Below, piece by piece: positions 1 to 9,892 of a stretch of DNA of 25,181 bases; position 1 is the stretch's first letter, and every line of letters starts with the position of its first letter. The notes under the pieces were generated by a model. The model saw only the letters and a list, made by a program, of their open reading frames with translations. It was not told the origin of the DNA and did not search any database. The position numbers were made by a program, and so were the translations under genes. Source of the stretch: Spongospora subterranea f. sp. subterranea (taxonomy: Eukaryota; Endomyxa: Phytomyxea; Phytomyxea; Plasmodiophorida); NCBI GenBank assembly GCA_049724395.1, contig JAUGWO010000237.1, forward strand, positions 1-25,181. The letters run 5' to 3'.

Positions 1-59
1 GTACTTGGGATCAACGCGACGACGAGTGTGGGAAACTGTGCTTCTGACCCGGTGTCTGA

Positions 60-484
60 ATGGTATGGTATGTTTATAAGAAGATTGTGGGTTTTTATGG
101 GTTGAGTAAGCCTGTGTATGACCAGGCTTTCCCTACTTCCGCCTGGCCGCTACAAGTAGCTTGGGTATCCAATGAAGGAACCTATTAGACCAGCTGGATT
201 CAGCAACATCATCTGCTCTAACGACCACACCGAATGGGCCGCCCCCACCTGATTACATTGCCTATCCAGAGTTTACTGCAAGCAGCTCGCTCTCCCACAT
301 TCATTAGAGGCCACGTGGTCAGACCTTCGTGCTCAACATTCACTCTACTTTTCCGTATTGGATAACCTTGGGGGTTCTGAAAATTCCATCACTCACGGGG
401 TTTCGAACTCATGTCCCCCGGTGCTTGAAGTTTATGACTTTCGTTTAGTTCTTTCGACGATTCTACCAGTCGTCTTAGCGATAC
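60..484 (-). mobile_element. SINE copy 1, tRNA-like head to GGTAT tail
   Basis: Read on the minus strand this is a roughly 425-bp SINE-like unit. It has a tRNA-like head (484 down to about 398), a unique body, and a 3' end of short tandem (ATACC) units at 60-75. The body matches two other places in the window: 2128-2264 (minus) and 18437-18840 (plus). Shared blocks include the segment around GTAGCGGCCAGGC (plus-strand complement near 147-160) and GGTCTGACCAC (complement near 318-328). A tRNA-derived Pol III head plus a simple-repeat tail and 5'-truncated relatives is the classic SINE layout, mobilised by a partner LINE. That the head belongs to the body is inferred, since only this copy retains it. 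No clear target duplication is seen around this copy. It lies just upstream of the Gag-like region of the first LTR fossil. Confidence 0.6.
398..474 (-). promoter_or_regulatory. Pol III A and B boxes in tRNA-like SINE head
   Basis: On the minus strand, TGGTAGAATCG (468-458) fits the A-box consensus TRGYNNANNNG. About 49 nt downstream, GTTCGAAAC (408-400) fits the B-box core. The A box lies in a D-arm-like hairpin with a 5-bp stem (GACGA/TCGTC, 474-470 with 460-456) and a 9-nt loop. A full cloverleaf does not close: the anticodon stem is only about 3 bp and the T stem does not pair well. I therefore read it as a tRNA-derived SINE promoter rather than a working tRNA gene. Confidence 0.5.
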
Positions 485-3400
485 AATGCGTTGTGAAGGT
501 CTGCTACAATTCTTGAGGGGTACGGCTTCAGAGCGAGCTTTGCAAACCGCTGAGACTTCGTACTCAAGTCTCATTGGTCTGCTGCGCCGGTGGTATCAGA
601 ATGATCCATCAATCGTGAAACCGGTGTCGGTGGAACTACGTGCCCAACTTGATCGAGTCGTCCCTGCATCGCATGAAGTACTATCTGATTATTTGGAGCG
701 TTTTGCAAATTATGGCGTCGGGCTTATGCTATGCCGAATGCGTGTGGATTATACGAAGATTGTGTTGTAAGGTCGTTCATCCATTCGCTTTCTAAATATG
801 ATGAACAGCTTTTGAAAACAGTCGAAGCTGGCGCTCTTCATGGCTCGTTGGAGTCCGCGTTTGAAATCGTATACGCCAAGGCGTCTATGTTGGCTGAGAT
901 CCGATCGGTTTTAATTCCTAAAAGAAACAATCCTCCGACGCGTTATGCACACTTTCCATCTGCGATTCCTTCTTTTGCAACTCCTCCTTCCCAACTTATT
1001 CCACCTGCGCGCTCTACTCATTCACCATCTACGACGCCTCCCGTTACGCCTCCTCCATCGTCGCATAAGTACGTCCGTTTCACGCCTCAGTGTCTGCACT
1101 GCCATTCTATTGATCATCTGGTACAACGATGCCCGACTTGCACTGAAGCTGAACGCAACCAGCATCTCCGTGCCTTGCATGAGCCTATGGCATCTCGACG
1201 TCCCACAATCCGCTTTACAAAATCATCTGGTTCCTCTTCGTCTTCTGCTTTGGCTATCTTCTCACCAGGCTTCGTACTGTTTGGATACAGGCATATCTTC
1301 GACGTGCTGCACCGTCTTCAACAACTCGAAATCCCTCATCATGCCTTGAAAAAAGCTGCTTTGCCTGTTTTTTTTTGGGTCGCGGAAGTTCCCTGTCAAG
1401 GTCGAAGGTGTCGTCACTCTACCATCAGTCACCTTTTCAACGACCAGCGGAAAGATTATTCTCCATTCCTTGACGTTTCGTGTCGTAGCTACCCCTTTGG
1501 CCGAAATGCTGATCAGCAAGGCAGTGTTGGATTTTATTGGTTTGAATGTGGAATCAATGTTCGACAATATGTCGAAGGGTAACCCAGAGTTCGATGTCTC
1601 TTGCGTCGATGCCTTGTCAGCCGGCGGTCTTCGTCGTACCGGTTCCCTCTCCTCGCCGATTGGTCCCCAGTGGACAATGCTTCCGATTCAAATTCAGATC
1701 CCGATATTTTGGATCCGGGCTGTCAGTCTCCGGATGATATTCAGGCCGCCATCGACGCTGTGGTTGGCAACGCGGATCTGCTCTCTGCGCAAGATAAGTC
1801 ACAGTTATCATCATTGCTTACTGAGTTCTCGGTCATCTTCCGCATTGGCTTTGGAGATGATTCTCCTATGGATGTTCCACCTATGACTGTCGAGTTGCTG
1901 CCAGGGACGTCTTCACTCCGATGCCCTTCAGGTCGGTACTCACCATTAGCACGTCAATTGCTTGTTGACACTACAGCCACACTGGAGAAGTATGGGTGCT
2001 TGTACCCCAATCCGTCTTCTGCATTTGCCTCTCGCGCTTCGGCCACCCCTAAGCCTTCTCAGCCCGGCAAGTTTCGTCTGACTGTTGATTTACGTCGAAT
2101 CAATGCTGTCACCAAGCCGTTTCAATGGTATGGTATGGTATGGTATACAAATGTTCGCGGGTTCTTATGGGTTGGGCAATTCTGTGTACTACCAGGTTTA
2201 CCCTACTTCCGCCTGGCCGCTACAAGTAGCTTGGGATTCCACTGAAGGAACCTCTTAGTCCAGCAGCCGTATCAATGTCCTTCTTTAGATATTGAATCGA
2301 TATCTACCCGACTGTATAATTCCCGAGTTTCCTCATCACTGGATGCCGATAATGGATATGGGCAGATACCTTTACATCCTTCGGCCCATGCTATTTTTTC
2401 CGTTATGTTGCCTCATGGAGTTTTTTCTTCTACTCGTTCATTGCAAGGCTCGGTCAACGGTACTGCTTGGTTTGGTGCCAGCATGCATTATGTCTTCGGT
2501 GCGATCAATGGTGCAGAAATCAACATTGACGATATTCTGGCCCATTCCCCAGATATACCGCAACATTTCGTACTGCTTCGCGAAGTTTTCCTCAAGGCGC
2601 GCATCCACCGCGTTAAATTTGCAATTTTGAAGGTCAAGTTGTTTCGCTCCGAAACACCGTTTTGCGGCAAGTTGTATTCGGCGAAAGGCGTTCGTCATGA
2701 CCCAGCTCCATTGCAGGCATCATGGATCTTCCACTGCCATCCACTGCATCCGATTTACTCCAGTTTCTTTGTTCCATCAATTGGCTCCGGTCAAGCATGG
2801 TCCAATTCAGTGCTTTGGTCGAGCCGCTCCAAGTTTTACTGCAGTCATGTTTGTCGCTTACCTCACGACGTACCTCTCGGGAGGCGGCAAAAATTTCTCT
2901 TGGTCATCTTTGGACTGAGCAGCACTCGGAGTGCTGGTCGAATATCCGTTCCGCGTTACAGAATATTGTTCAGCTCGCTCATTTACGATCAGATTTCACT
3001 GTTAATTTTTTTAGTGACGCGAGCGATAAAGCCTGGGCCGTTGTTGTCACGCAGACTCATCCGGATCAAGACTCACTTCCCATTCATGAACGCGACCATG
3101 AACCTCTTGCCTTCCTCAGTGCCATTTTTAAAGGCTCGCAAGTTCGTTGGCCCACAGTGGAAAAGGAAGCCTTTGCCATCGTGGAAGGCGTCTCGAAACT
3201 TGATTACCTCTTGACTCGGGATCGCGGATTCCACTTGTTCACCGATCATCGAAACCTTGTTTATATTTTGATCCAATCTTACAAGGCGTTTCCAAGCGGG
3301 CCAGCCTCGATCTTCATTCTCGTTAGTCTCTTCGGATGAGCTCAGTTCCAAACTGCACCATTCACTATATTTCTGGATCCGATAACGTGTGGGCGGATCA

Positions 3401-4310
3401 ACTGACTCGATGGGCGTCTCCGTCGCATACTGCTGTCGTCAGCCGCCGCGGCACAATGGCCACAGCTGCGCAAGCCATTCTCTACGCTGATGATTCCGTC
3501 CCGACTTGTTGTTCGCCCGATGCGTCTTCACTCTTTCGCGATTCGTCGGGAGCCATTTGGATCCCGTCACTTGACTATCATTACGAACCCGCATTTGCGT
3601 CATTGGTCCCATGGGCATAGGTGGTCATCGGGTCATGGAGTCTACCTTGGTGGTTATTACAAAGTATTTTTTCTGGCAGGATCTCAAGTCGGATGTCATT
3701 CGGTTCATCAATAGGTGCATTTATTGTCTTTCGTGCAAAGGGCCTGTGCGCATACCTCGTCCTCTGGGTCCGTCATCCATGCGGATTCCCCTCATCCAGT
3801 TCTGCATTCTGATTACCTGTATATCCGACAGCCGGGTCCGAATTCATCCCATCAATATCGGTATGTTTTGGTCCTCATGGATGATCATTCGACTATGTAC
3901 AGCTCTCCGCTTCAGTCCAAGCTACAACGGACACGGTCGTCAGTGCGCTGTTGCAATGGGGCAGTTGCTTCCGTCTTCCTCGCATCTGGGTATCTGATTG
4001 TGGCACCCACTTCAAAAACACTATTGTGGCGAATCTAGCCAGGCAGTTAGGAGTTAACCATCATTTCACCATGGCGGGGATGCACTTTCCGAACGGTACC
4101 ATTGAACGGGCCTCCAAAATCACTCAAGAAGTGTTTCGTTTGCTACTGTCGGATCTAAAAATTTCACAAAACCATTCGCCCGACGCTCTCACATTAGTCC
4201 AGCTTGTCTTAAATCATTCTCCGCGCCCCAGTCTGGGTGGTTGTAACATATGTGTATTGACCCTATGTTATAGCCTACGACTGGCTACCCTATTGTATTG
4301 GATATAGCTG
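485..4310 (+). mobile_element. Ty3/Gypsy LTR retrotransposon fossil 1
   Basis: A decayed Ty3/Gypsy element on the plus strand with its parts in the usual order. A Gag-like region (about 486-1000) is followed by a CCHC zinc knuckle of spacing C-x2-C-x4-H-x4-C (about 1099-1140). The reverse transcriptase region (about 2050-2650) includes the palm entry FRLTVDLRRINAVTKP. RNase H lies at about 2990-3270, with FSDASDKAWAVVVTQ and FTDHRNLVYI. The zinc-binding part of integrase is near 3600-3760, and integrase core remnants (WVSDCGTHFKN) fall near 3980-4160. The RNase H wording resembles the second element at 5848-9892, so the two are related but clearly diverged. It is broken, with roughly ten breaks. 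No LTR pair is recognisable, so it is old. A SINE fragment is inserted in its RT region. Both ends are approximate. Confidence 0.8.
2128..2264 (-). mobile_element. SINE copy 2, 5'-truncated, with 13-bp target duplication
   Basis: A 137-bp fragment of the 60-484 family, minus orientation, carrying four GGTAT units at its tail end (complement). It is flanked by a near-perfect 13-bp direct repeat, AGCCGTTTCAATG at 2115-2127 and AGCCGTATCAATG at 2265-2277 (one mismatch). Only the 3' part of the family is present. A 5' truncation with a target duplication of this length is the signature of LINE-driven target-primed insertion. It sits inside the reverse transcriptase region of the first LTR fossil, so it is younger than that element. 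Confidence 0.75.
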
Positions 4311-4357
4311 GCAACGGAGTTCCTGACGGACTTTTCGGATGACTTCATTCTTTAATA

Positions 4358-4842
4358 CAGTCACAGAAGAGTGACAAAGTGCGAGTCACGGAGTGTCCTC
4401 CTCTCTTTAGTATTGTGATTGAGCGATGTCGTAGATTAGCCTCGACTGATATGAGCTTCGCCTTGGCCTCAGCAAGCGCTGTTTATACCCTTGGTCACGG
4501 CTCTCCAACAGAAAAAAACGGCTCTCCTGGCTCTGCAGCCCAAACCTGGTAAAAATCATCCATTATTTTTTCGTTCTTTGTGTTTATAAAAATATATTTT
4601 GATATAGCCGTCCGACTAATAGTTCTTATAGTCTCCTCTCGTCAGATTGCTTACAAACAGCTGAGCGTGGAGTCAACATGCAGAAAATATTTGGACATGC
4701 TCGCTAGGAACATCCGTATCTACTATAGATTCCCCTGTATCTAGGGGCAAGCTACCACCATTGGCGATGTACTGCTCGCAAATGGAGGCAAAGAAAAGGA
4801 TACTTGGAAATTCGAAAAGGCAGTGAAGTCACATTACATCTG
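4358..4842 (+). pseudogene. Decayed copy A of a small spliced effector-like gene
   Basis: This copy shares long near-identical stretches with copy B (4956-5778): the 43-bp start beginning CAGTCACAGAAGAGTGACAA, the block ending in CCCAAACCTG, and the second-exon block ATTGCTTACAAACAGCTGAG. Between these lies a GT-AG intron at 4549-4631 (83 nt) with a CTAAT branch-like motif near its 3' end. The same intron in copy B is 50 nt. A short segment at 4437-4473 is inverted relative to copy B. The gene is broken and looks like a relic. Its function is unknown. The family resemblance, helical header followed by a separate C-terminal module, recalls CRN-type effectors, but that is weak. Confidence 0.55.
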
Positions 4843-4955
4843 ACACGGATGTTCCTAGCGAGCATGTCCAAATACTTTCTGCATGTTGACTCCACGCTCA
4901 GCTGTTTGTAAGCAATCTGACGAGAGGAGACAATAAGAAATATTAGTCGGCACGG
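4843..4955 (-). repeat. Inverted partial copy A' of the same gene
   Basis: The reverse complement of this segment matches 4607-4717 and 5236-5352, covering the intron end and the start of the second exon of copies A and B. With 4607-4717 it forms a large inverted repeat with arms of about 110 bp and a spacer of about 125 bp. At positions where copies A and B differ (for example GCCGTGCCGACTAAT and the ACACGGATG end) A' agrees with B. It was therefore probably derived from a B-like copy, not by simple local inversion of A. Confidence 0.75.
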
Positions 4956-5778
4956 CAGTCACAGAAGAGTGACAAAGTGCGAGTCACGGAGTGTCCTCTC
5001 ATAGTATTGTGATTGCTCGATTGAAGAAGTCAAGGCAGACATTGCCGAGGTCGAGGGGAAGCTCATATCAGCCGAGGCGAAGCTCATATCAGCCGAGGCT
5101 AATAGTATCAGCGGCTGAGACTGCGAACAACGATCAGCGGATTGCGCTGTTTATACCCTTGGTCACGGCTCTCCAACAGAAAGAAACGGCCCTCCTGGCT
5201 CTCCTGCCCAAACCTGGTAAAAATCATCCATTTTCATATAGCCGTGCCGACTAATAGTTGTTATAGTCTCCTCTCGTCAGATTGCTTACAAACAGCTGAG
5301 AGTGGAGTCACGATGCAGAAAGTATTTGGACATGCTCGCTAGAAACATCCGTGTTTACTATAGATTCCCCTGTGTCTATGGGCAAGCTACCATTGACGAT
5401 GTACTGCTCGCAAAAGGAGGCAAAGAAAAGGATTCTTGGAAATTCGAAAAGGCAGTGAAGTCACATTACATATGGGATTATAACGGTTTTAAAAAGAAAA
5501 TCAACAAAGGCGACAAATTAACCGATATCCCACTGCCGTAATTGTACTCGGACGATCAGTGGGCGAAGATTTCCAAGTTCAACTACAATATGTCGAAACG
5601 AATTCATTCTGGCCAATTGCCAATAAGTAGCAGTGGGAAACCCTTTATCATCATCCCAAAAGCCGATTATTCCCCAGAAATGGTTTCATTTCTCCAGAGC
5701 ATTGGCGTCAGGGGCTGGTTGTTTCAAACCAATGATGACCTTGAATTGAAAAACGCAGACACTATGTGTGAACCTTAA
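4956..5778 (+). pseudogene. Copy B of a small spliced effector-like gene
   Basis: This is the best preserved of three local copies. The first exon encodes a charged helical header (IEEVKADIAEVEGKL, then a doubled KLISAEA) and a segment ending in LVTALQQKETALLALLPKP. That pattern is familiar from headers of Crinkler-type proteins of protist parasites. A 50-nt intron (5217-5266, GTAAAA...TTATAG, with CTAAT upstream of the acceptor) follows. The second exon encodes KQLRVESRCRKYLDMLARNI and a basic, aromatic stretch. A C-terminal module with KPFIIIPKADYSPEMVSFLQ follows and ends at 5778. I do not recognise the C-terminal module. The intron boundaries fit the same splice in copy A. The copy carries about two breaks and is treated as a relic. 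CRN kinship is an inference from the header alone. Confidence 0.5.
5059..5100 (+). repeat. Two tandem 21-bp units encoding KLISAEA
   Basis: AAGCTCATATCAGCCGAGGCG occurs at 5059-5079 and again at 5080-5100 with one changed base. Each unit adds one heptad (KLISAEA) to the predicted coiled-coil header of copy B. The inverted piece at 4437-4473 in copy A is related to the same unit. Confidence 0.85.
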
Positions 5779-5847
5779 CAGTCAATCTGTAAGGATTTCA
5801 AAGGACCTCGATGAGGTGATATAACGACGGTAACAAGAGAGTGTATT

Positions 5848-6090
5848 TGTAGCGACTTCGGCTCAATCGCTCGACAACTACACTCGAGTTAACCTTCCGA
5901 TAGCAGCTCAAATGCAAAGTGTCCTTTATTCAATCCTACGACCGCCCGTAAATCGAGGTATTCAATTCTCCAATCGCCCTTAAATCGAGGTATTCAATTC
6001 TCCAATCGCCCTTAAATCGAGGTATTTAATTCTCCGATCGTCCTTAAATTCTCCGATCGAAGCGCACAATCCTCACACGGACGGATTACA
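5848..6090 (-). repeat. 3' LTR of element 2 (three 32-bp internal units)
   Basis: 243 bp, plus-strand ends TGTAGCGACTTCGG and GGACGGATTACA. It contains three tandem 32-bp units (5940-5971, 5972-6003, 6004-6035; core AAATCGAGGTATTCAATTCT) plus a partial unit. The flanking five bases are GTATT (5843-5847). Confidence 0.93.
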
Positions 6091-6104
6091 CTTCCCCCTC
6101 CGCT
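6091..6104 (-). promoter_or_regulatory. Polypurine tract of element 2
   Basis: On the minus strand AGCGGAGGGGGAAG sits immediately before the TGTAATCC start of the 3' LTR. That is the position and composition expected for the plus-strand primer of an LTR retrotransposon. Confidence 0.75.
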
Positions 6105-9100
6105 TGAAGCCTTGAACGGGAATCCCCAGGTCGCGTGCGGCTTCTCGCGCCGTTCTCGTTTTCGCAGCCTTGAGCCACCGCTCTGTCATAGGTGGTTCGC
6201 CCTTAGCCTTCATCTTGTCACTGAAGAGAAAATCGTAGTGTAACAGCTTATTAGGTCGGTCTGCATGTAATGCTTCCCCAAATGGCCTTGGTATTACAGT
6301 TCCTTTGTTCGCTTCACAATGTAAGCACTCCCGTACAAATTTCAGGATATCGTTTCTCATGTTTTTCCACCAGAACCTTGCTTTCACGGCTTCTAATGTC
6401 GCCTCGACTCCTCGATGTCCTGCGCTGCTGCTGTGGGCAATGATCATAATCCTCACTGCCAACTCTTCTGATGGAATCCAAATCTTCCCTTCCCCGGTCT
6501 TGAAGACATCATCATTATCGGCATGTACACCGTCTTTCATGGTATCGCTGAAAATATGCTCCTTGTACGCGTTCTGAATCGCCGTAATTTCGCCCAGATC
6601 GGGCCAGACAAACGTAGTCGCATGCAAAGGTCGAACCCTTTGATTGATTGAAACATCTCCAATAGCAGCGGCTTGGCCTTCCGTCTCCGCATGTTGTGCC
6701 CATCGCGTTAGTAGATCAGCCCATACGTCGTCAGATCCTGAAATATGACGAATGCTATACTTGTAAGCTAAAAGTTTGGTGGCCCACCGCTCAAGCCTGT
6801 CGCAAACGTGCCTTCGCTTCTCGCTTGCCCTTTCCGACGGGTCCAAGATATACACTAGGTTTCGATGATCCGTGAATATCACGAATCCTTTCTCTCTTAA
6901 CAGAAAATGTCTCAAACGCCCAACCGTCTCGATGATTGGAAATGCCTCTTTCTCAATCGTCGACCACTGGAGGGACGCCCCTTTAAATGTACCGCTAAGA
7001 AAAACCAATGGCGCATGTCGCAGTTGACTAATATCCTCCAGGCCAATATCCTCTTCCGGCACTTGTGTCAGCACGACGGCCCAATGTTGGTCGCTAGCGT
7101 CAGTAAATAAACAGAACGGTTTGTCGGCATTTGGATGCGCCAGCTCCACAACGTTGGCCACAACCTCTTTTGCGTGTTGGAAGCTGTGTCGATGCCGCTC
7201 ATCCCATCCTATCTCCGATAGTTTGACCTTGTTCATCACATTCCTCTTACTAGACCCAGCGATCTTCATAGCTTCATTTTTCGCTTCTTGTAAGAAATGG
7301 ATATGCTTCGTAAACTCAGGAATGGCGACTCGGAGCCATCCTAATGCACAAATAAACTGCTGTAGTTCCCCAGCGTTCTGCGGCTCCTCCATATTTCTCA
7401 ACGATTCAACCAGCTTAGGGTCGAATCGAATGCCTGTACCAGAGATAATTCGCCCACACCAATGGACTTCCCGGTTAAATAAATCACAGCGACGTGCATT
7501 CAACTTGATCCCGAATAAGTCCAAACGCTTAAACACCAGACGTAAGTTTTCAAGCAACTCTTGAACAGTAGGTGCAAAAATTAACAAATCATCGATCCAC
7601 AACAGAGTGTTCTTATAAAGATAGTCACCAAGTGCCTCCTGCATCCCCGCTTGGAAGCATGCGACAGCATCTGTGGCTCCCTGAACCACTCTAGTCGGTG
7701 TGTAGACGCCTTCATCAGTCATAAATGACAGTAGCTCCTGTGATTCTTCTGCCAGAGGGAACTGCCAATACCCTTTGTAAGCGTCCAGCGTTGCGAAGTA
7801 ACTGGCCCCGGCTAGTCGCCCCATCACGATTTCCAATGACGGCATCGGCCAGGCTACAGGTTCGGTGTCTGCATTGATTCCTCGGAGGTCCACCGTCATT
7901 CGGTATCAACGATTGTTAGGTTTCGGGACTACCAGCACTGGTGACGTGTATCTTGATCGGATGTTTCAATAAACATAACCGTTAGTCTCCAGTTCCTTCA
8001 CAAATTCACGTAGAAAGTCAGAGTGACTAGGAGGGTATCGTCTCGGCTTGCATCTTCGCGGCCGTGACCCTTCCTTAAGATGGATTCTCATCGGTCTGAC
8101 ATTGGCCGGAGGGTCGGCTCCCAAACGAACTCGAAACAGATCGGGAACTTGATCAATGATTGCCTTCAGAGCTTCCATTGTCGCGTCATCGGCGCCATTC
8201 CCAACGGTCCGTCTAATCATCTCTCGCTTCGCATCCTCGAGATCCTCGGAGCCTTCTCCAGTGTGGTCAGCCTTCATATCGTCATTTGCTGCAATTAATA
8301 TTTTTGCGGCGGCGTAGCTTTCAGCTTCGCTATCCTCAGTTTGATGTCGGATCAACTTCTCAAGCGCTGTCGTCGGATCGATCCCCAGACAGATAAGCTC
8401 CGGCTTTCCAATTAAAACAGTTTCCATCTCTGCATTCATAACCCAGCATCGCACTAGTGGCAGTGTGATGTCTCCAACCGCCGTCCCGATAGTGACAGGG
8501 ATATCAACGAATCCCCTGACAATCGGCGCAATTCCATCACAGCTGGCCCGTTTCGCCGCGAACTGAACCTTGATCACTTGATGGACGAGCTGCACTTTAG
8601 GATTCTTGCTTTGAATCTCCTTCAGCAACGACCCTGGAATATATGTACGATCCGCCCCGCTATCAAGTTGAGTTGGATACTGGCACCCTTGTCCAAAAAT
8701 CCCGACTGTTTCTTCTTCTTCTCGACGCGTAACTTTCTTCGCTCGAGTCTCCACCTTGCCCAACGCCTTCTTGTTCTTGAATTCGGCGATTAACTTTTCC
8801 CGCTCTTCCTTGGTGATTCTCTGCTGGCATTCAGAAAGCCAATGGCCGCCTCCACATTTCAGACATCCATCAGTAGGCTTCTCTGTCCTTGGCTTCCATG
8901 AACCCTTCCAATATTTGCTCGTGCCATTGTGTGAAGCCTCTCTGTTGGTCACCCTAGCGGGTTCATGACCGTTAGACTTCTTGTCCTGTTTCTCCTGATC
9001 GCCTTTTATGTGGCGTTCGCCACCGTGTGGATGCGATGCCCGATGAACCTCGTCCTGGTTTGTAACGATTCTTAGAAGTACGTCGAACAACTTTCTGCAG

Positions 9101-9688
9101 TCTTTGCGAGCTTCTCGATGGTTGAACTTCAGCGCGTTCGTCGCCATCCTTCGCACCGCCTCAGGCCGCAGAGCTTCGATGATTAGCTTAGCTTTCATTT
9201 TCATCCCGGCTTCATCCATGAACATTTCGGCTAAAGCCTCCTTCTCGACGATCTCATTGAATTCCATAAACAACTTCATCAGTCTTGCATCGGCATCAGA
9301 TATGGATATATCGTACTTCAGCTGCTCCCTAACGATCTGCTCAATGTCATAAACAGCATCTTTAGGCTTCAGAAGCTTCTTCAGATAGAGCTCAAGGTGA
9401 TCGTCAGTCACTTGGTCTTCTGGTACATCTCGAATACATAATTCGCAGATGACTTGTAATAGCTTCGGTTCAATCGACAGTAGCAAACTCGTCGCATTGA
9501 TTCTTTCGTTGTGCGTCGTCCGTCTTTCTTGGATTTTCCTGATATACTGCTTCCTTTGGTGGAAGAATTCAGCCACATCTTCCGGCACCAATGACGTCAA
9601 GTTTGGCGCCTCGATCGGTTCGAACATGGGATTCTTCACACCACCTCTTCGTGCCATCCTTAAGCCTCAGTATGAGCTTAGAACGTTC

Positions 9689-9892
9689 TGTAGCGACTTC
9701 GGCTCAATCGCTCGACAACTACACTCGAGTTAACCTTCCGATAGCAGCTCAAATGCAAAGTGTCCTTTATTTAATCCTACGACCGCCCGTAAATCGAGGT
9801 ATTCAATTCTCCAATCGCCCTTAAATCGAGGTATTCAATTCTCCGATCGGCCTTAAAATCGAAGCGCACAATCCTCACACGGACGGATTACA
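9689..9892 (-). repeat. 5' LTR of element 2 (two 32-bp internal units)
   Basis: 204 bp, same ends as the LTR at 5848-6090. Over the first 150 bp or so I see one substitution between them. The length difference comes mainly from one fewer 32-bp unit (9781-9812, 9813-9844) and a changed partial unit. The outer flanking five bases are GCACT (9893-9897), two transitions away from GTATT at the other end, so a target duplication is doubtful. Confidence 0.93.

Larger units (their letters stand above)
5848..9892 (-). mobile_element. Ty3/Gypsy LTR retrotransposon 2, both LTRs, young
   Basis: A 4.05-kb Ty3/Gypsy element on the minus strand with both LTRs (9689-9892 is the 5' LTR, 5848-6090 the 3' LTR) and TG...CA ends. 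Gag starts at 9657, has a CCHC knuckle (CLKCGGGHWLSEC, near 8860-8825) and runs into an aspartic protease (LDSGADRTYIP, near 8665-8630). Reverse transcriptase follows (TLDAYKGYWQFPL near 7790-7750, LLWIDDLLIFAP near 7610-7570). RNase H comes next (LFTDASDQHWAVVLTQ near 7115-7065, IFTDHRNLVYIL near 6880-6845), then the zinc-binding part of integrase (AHSSSAGHRGVEATL through CLHCEANKG, about 6450-6300). A polypurine tract directly precedes the 3' LTR. The RNase H sequence resembles oomycete-type Gypsy elements. It is broken but well preserved, with about two or three breaks. The LTRs are nearly identical, so the insertion is young. Confidence 0.9.

Noticed and set aside
361-484. A functional tRNA gene on the minus strand
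   Set aside because: A and B boxes and a D-arm are present, but the anticodon and T stems do not form and no acceptor stem closes. It is better read as a SINE head.
4220-4310. LTR of element 1 suggested by TGTAACATATG and nearby TATGTTA
   Set aside because: The inverted words are only 7 bp and no second copy of the segment exists in the window.
5848-6090. CRISPR-like array because of the spaced 32-bp repeats
   Set aside because: The units are directly tandem without spacers and lie inside an LTR that is repeated at the other end of the element.
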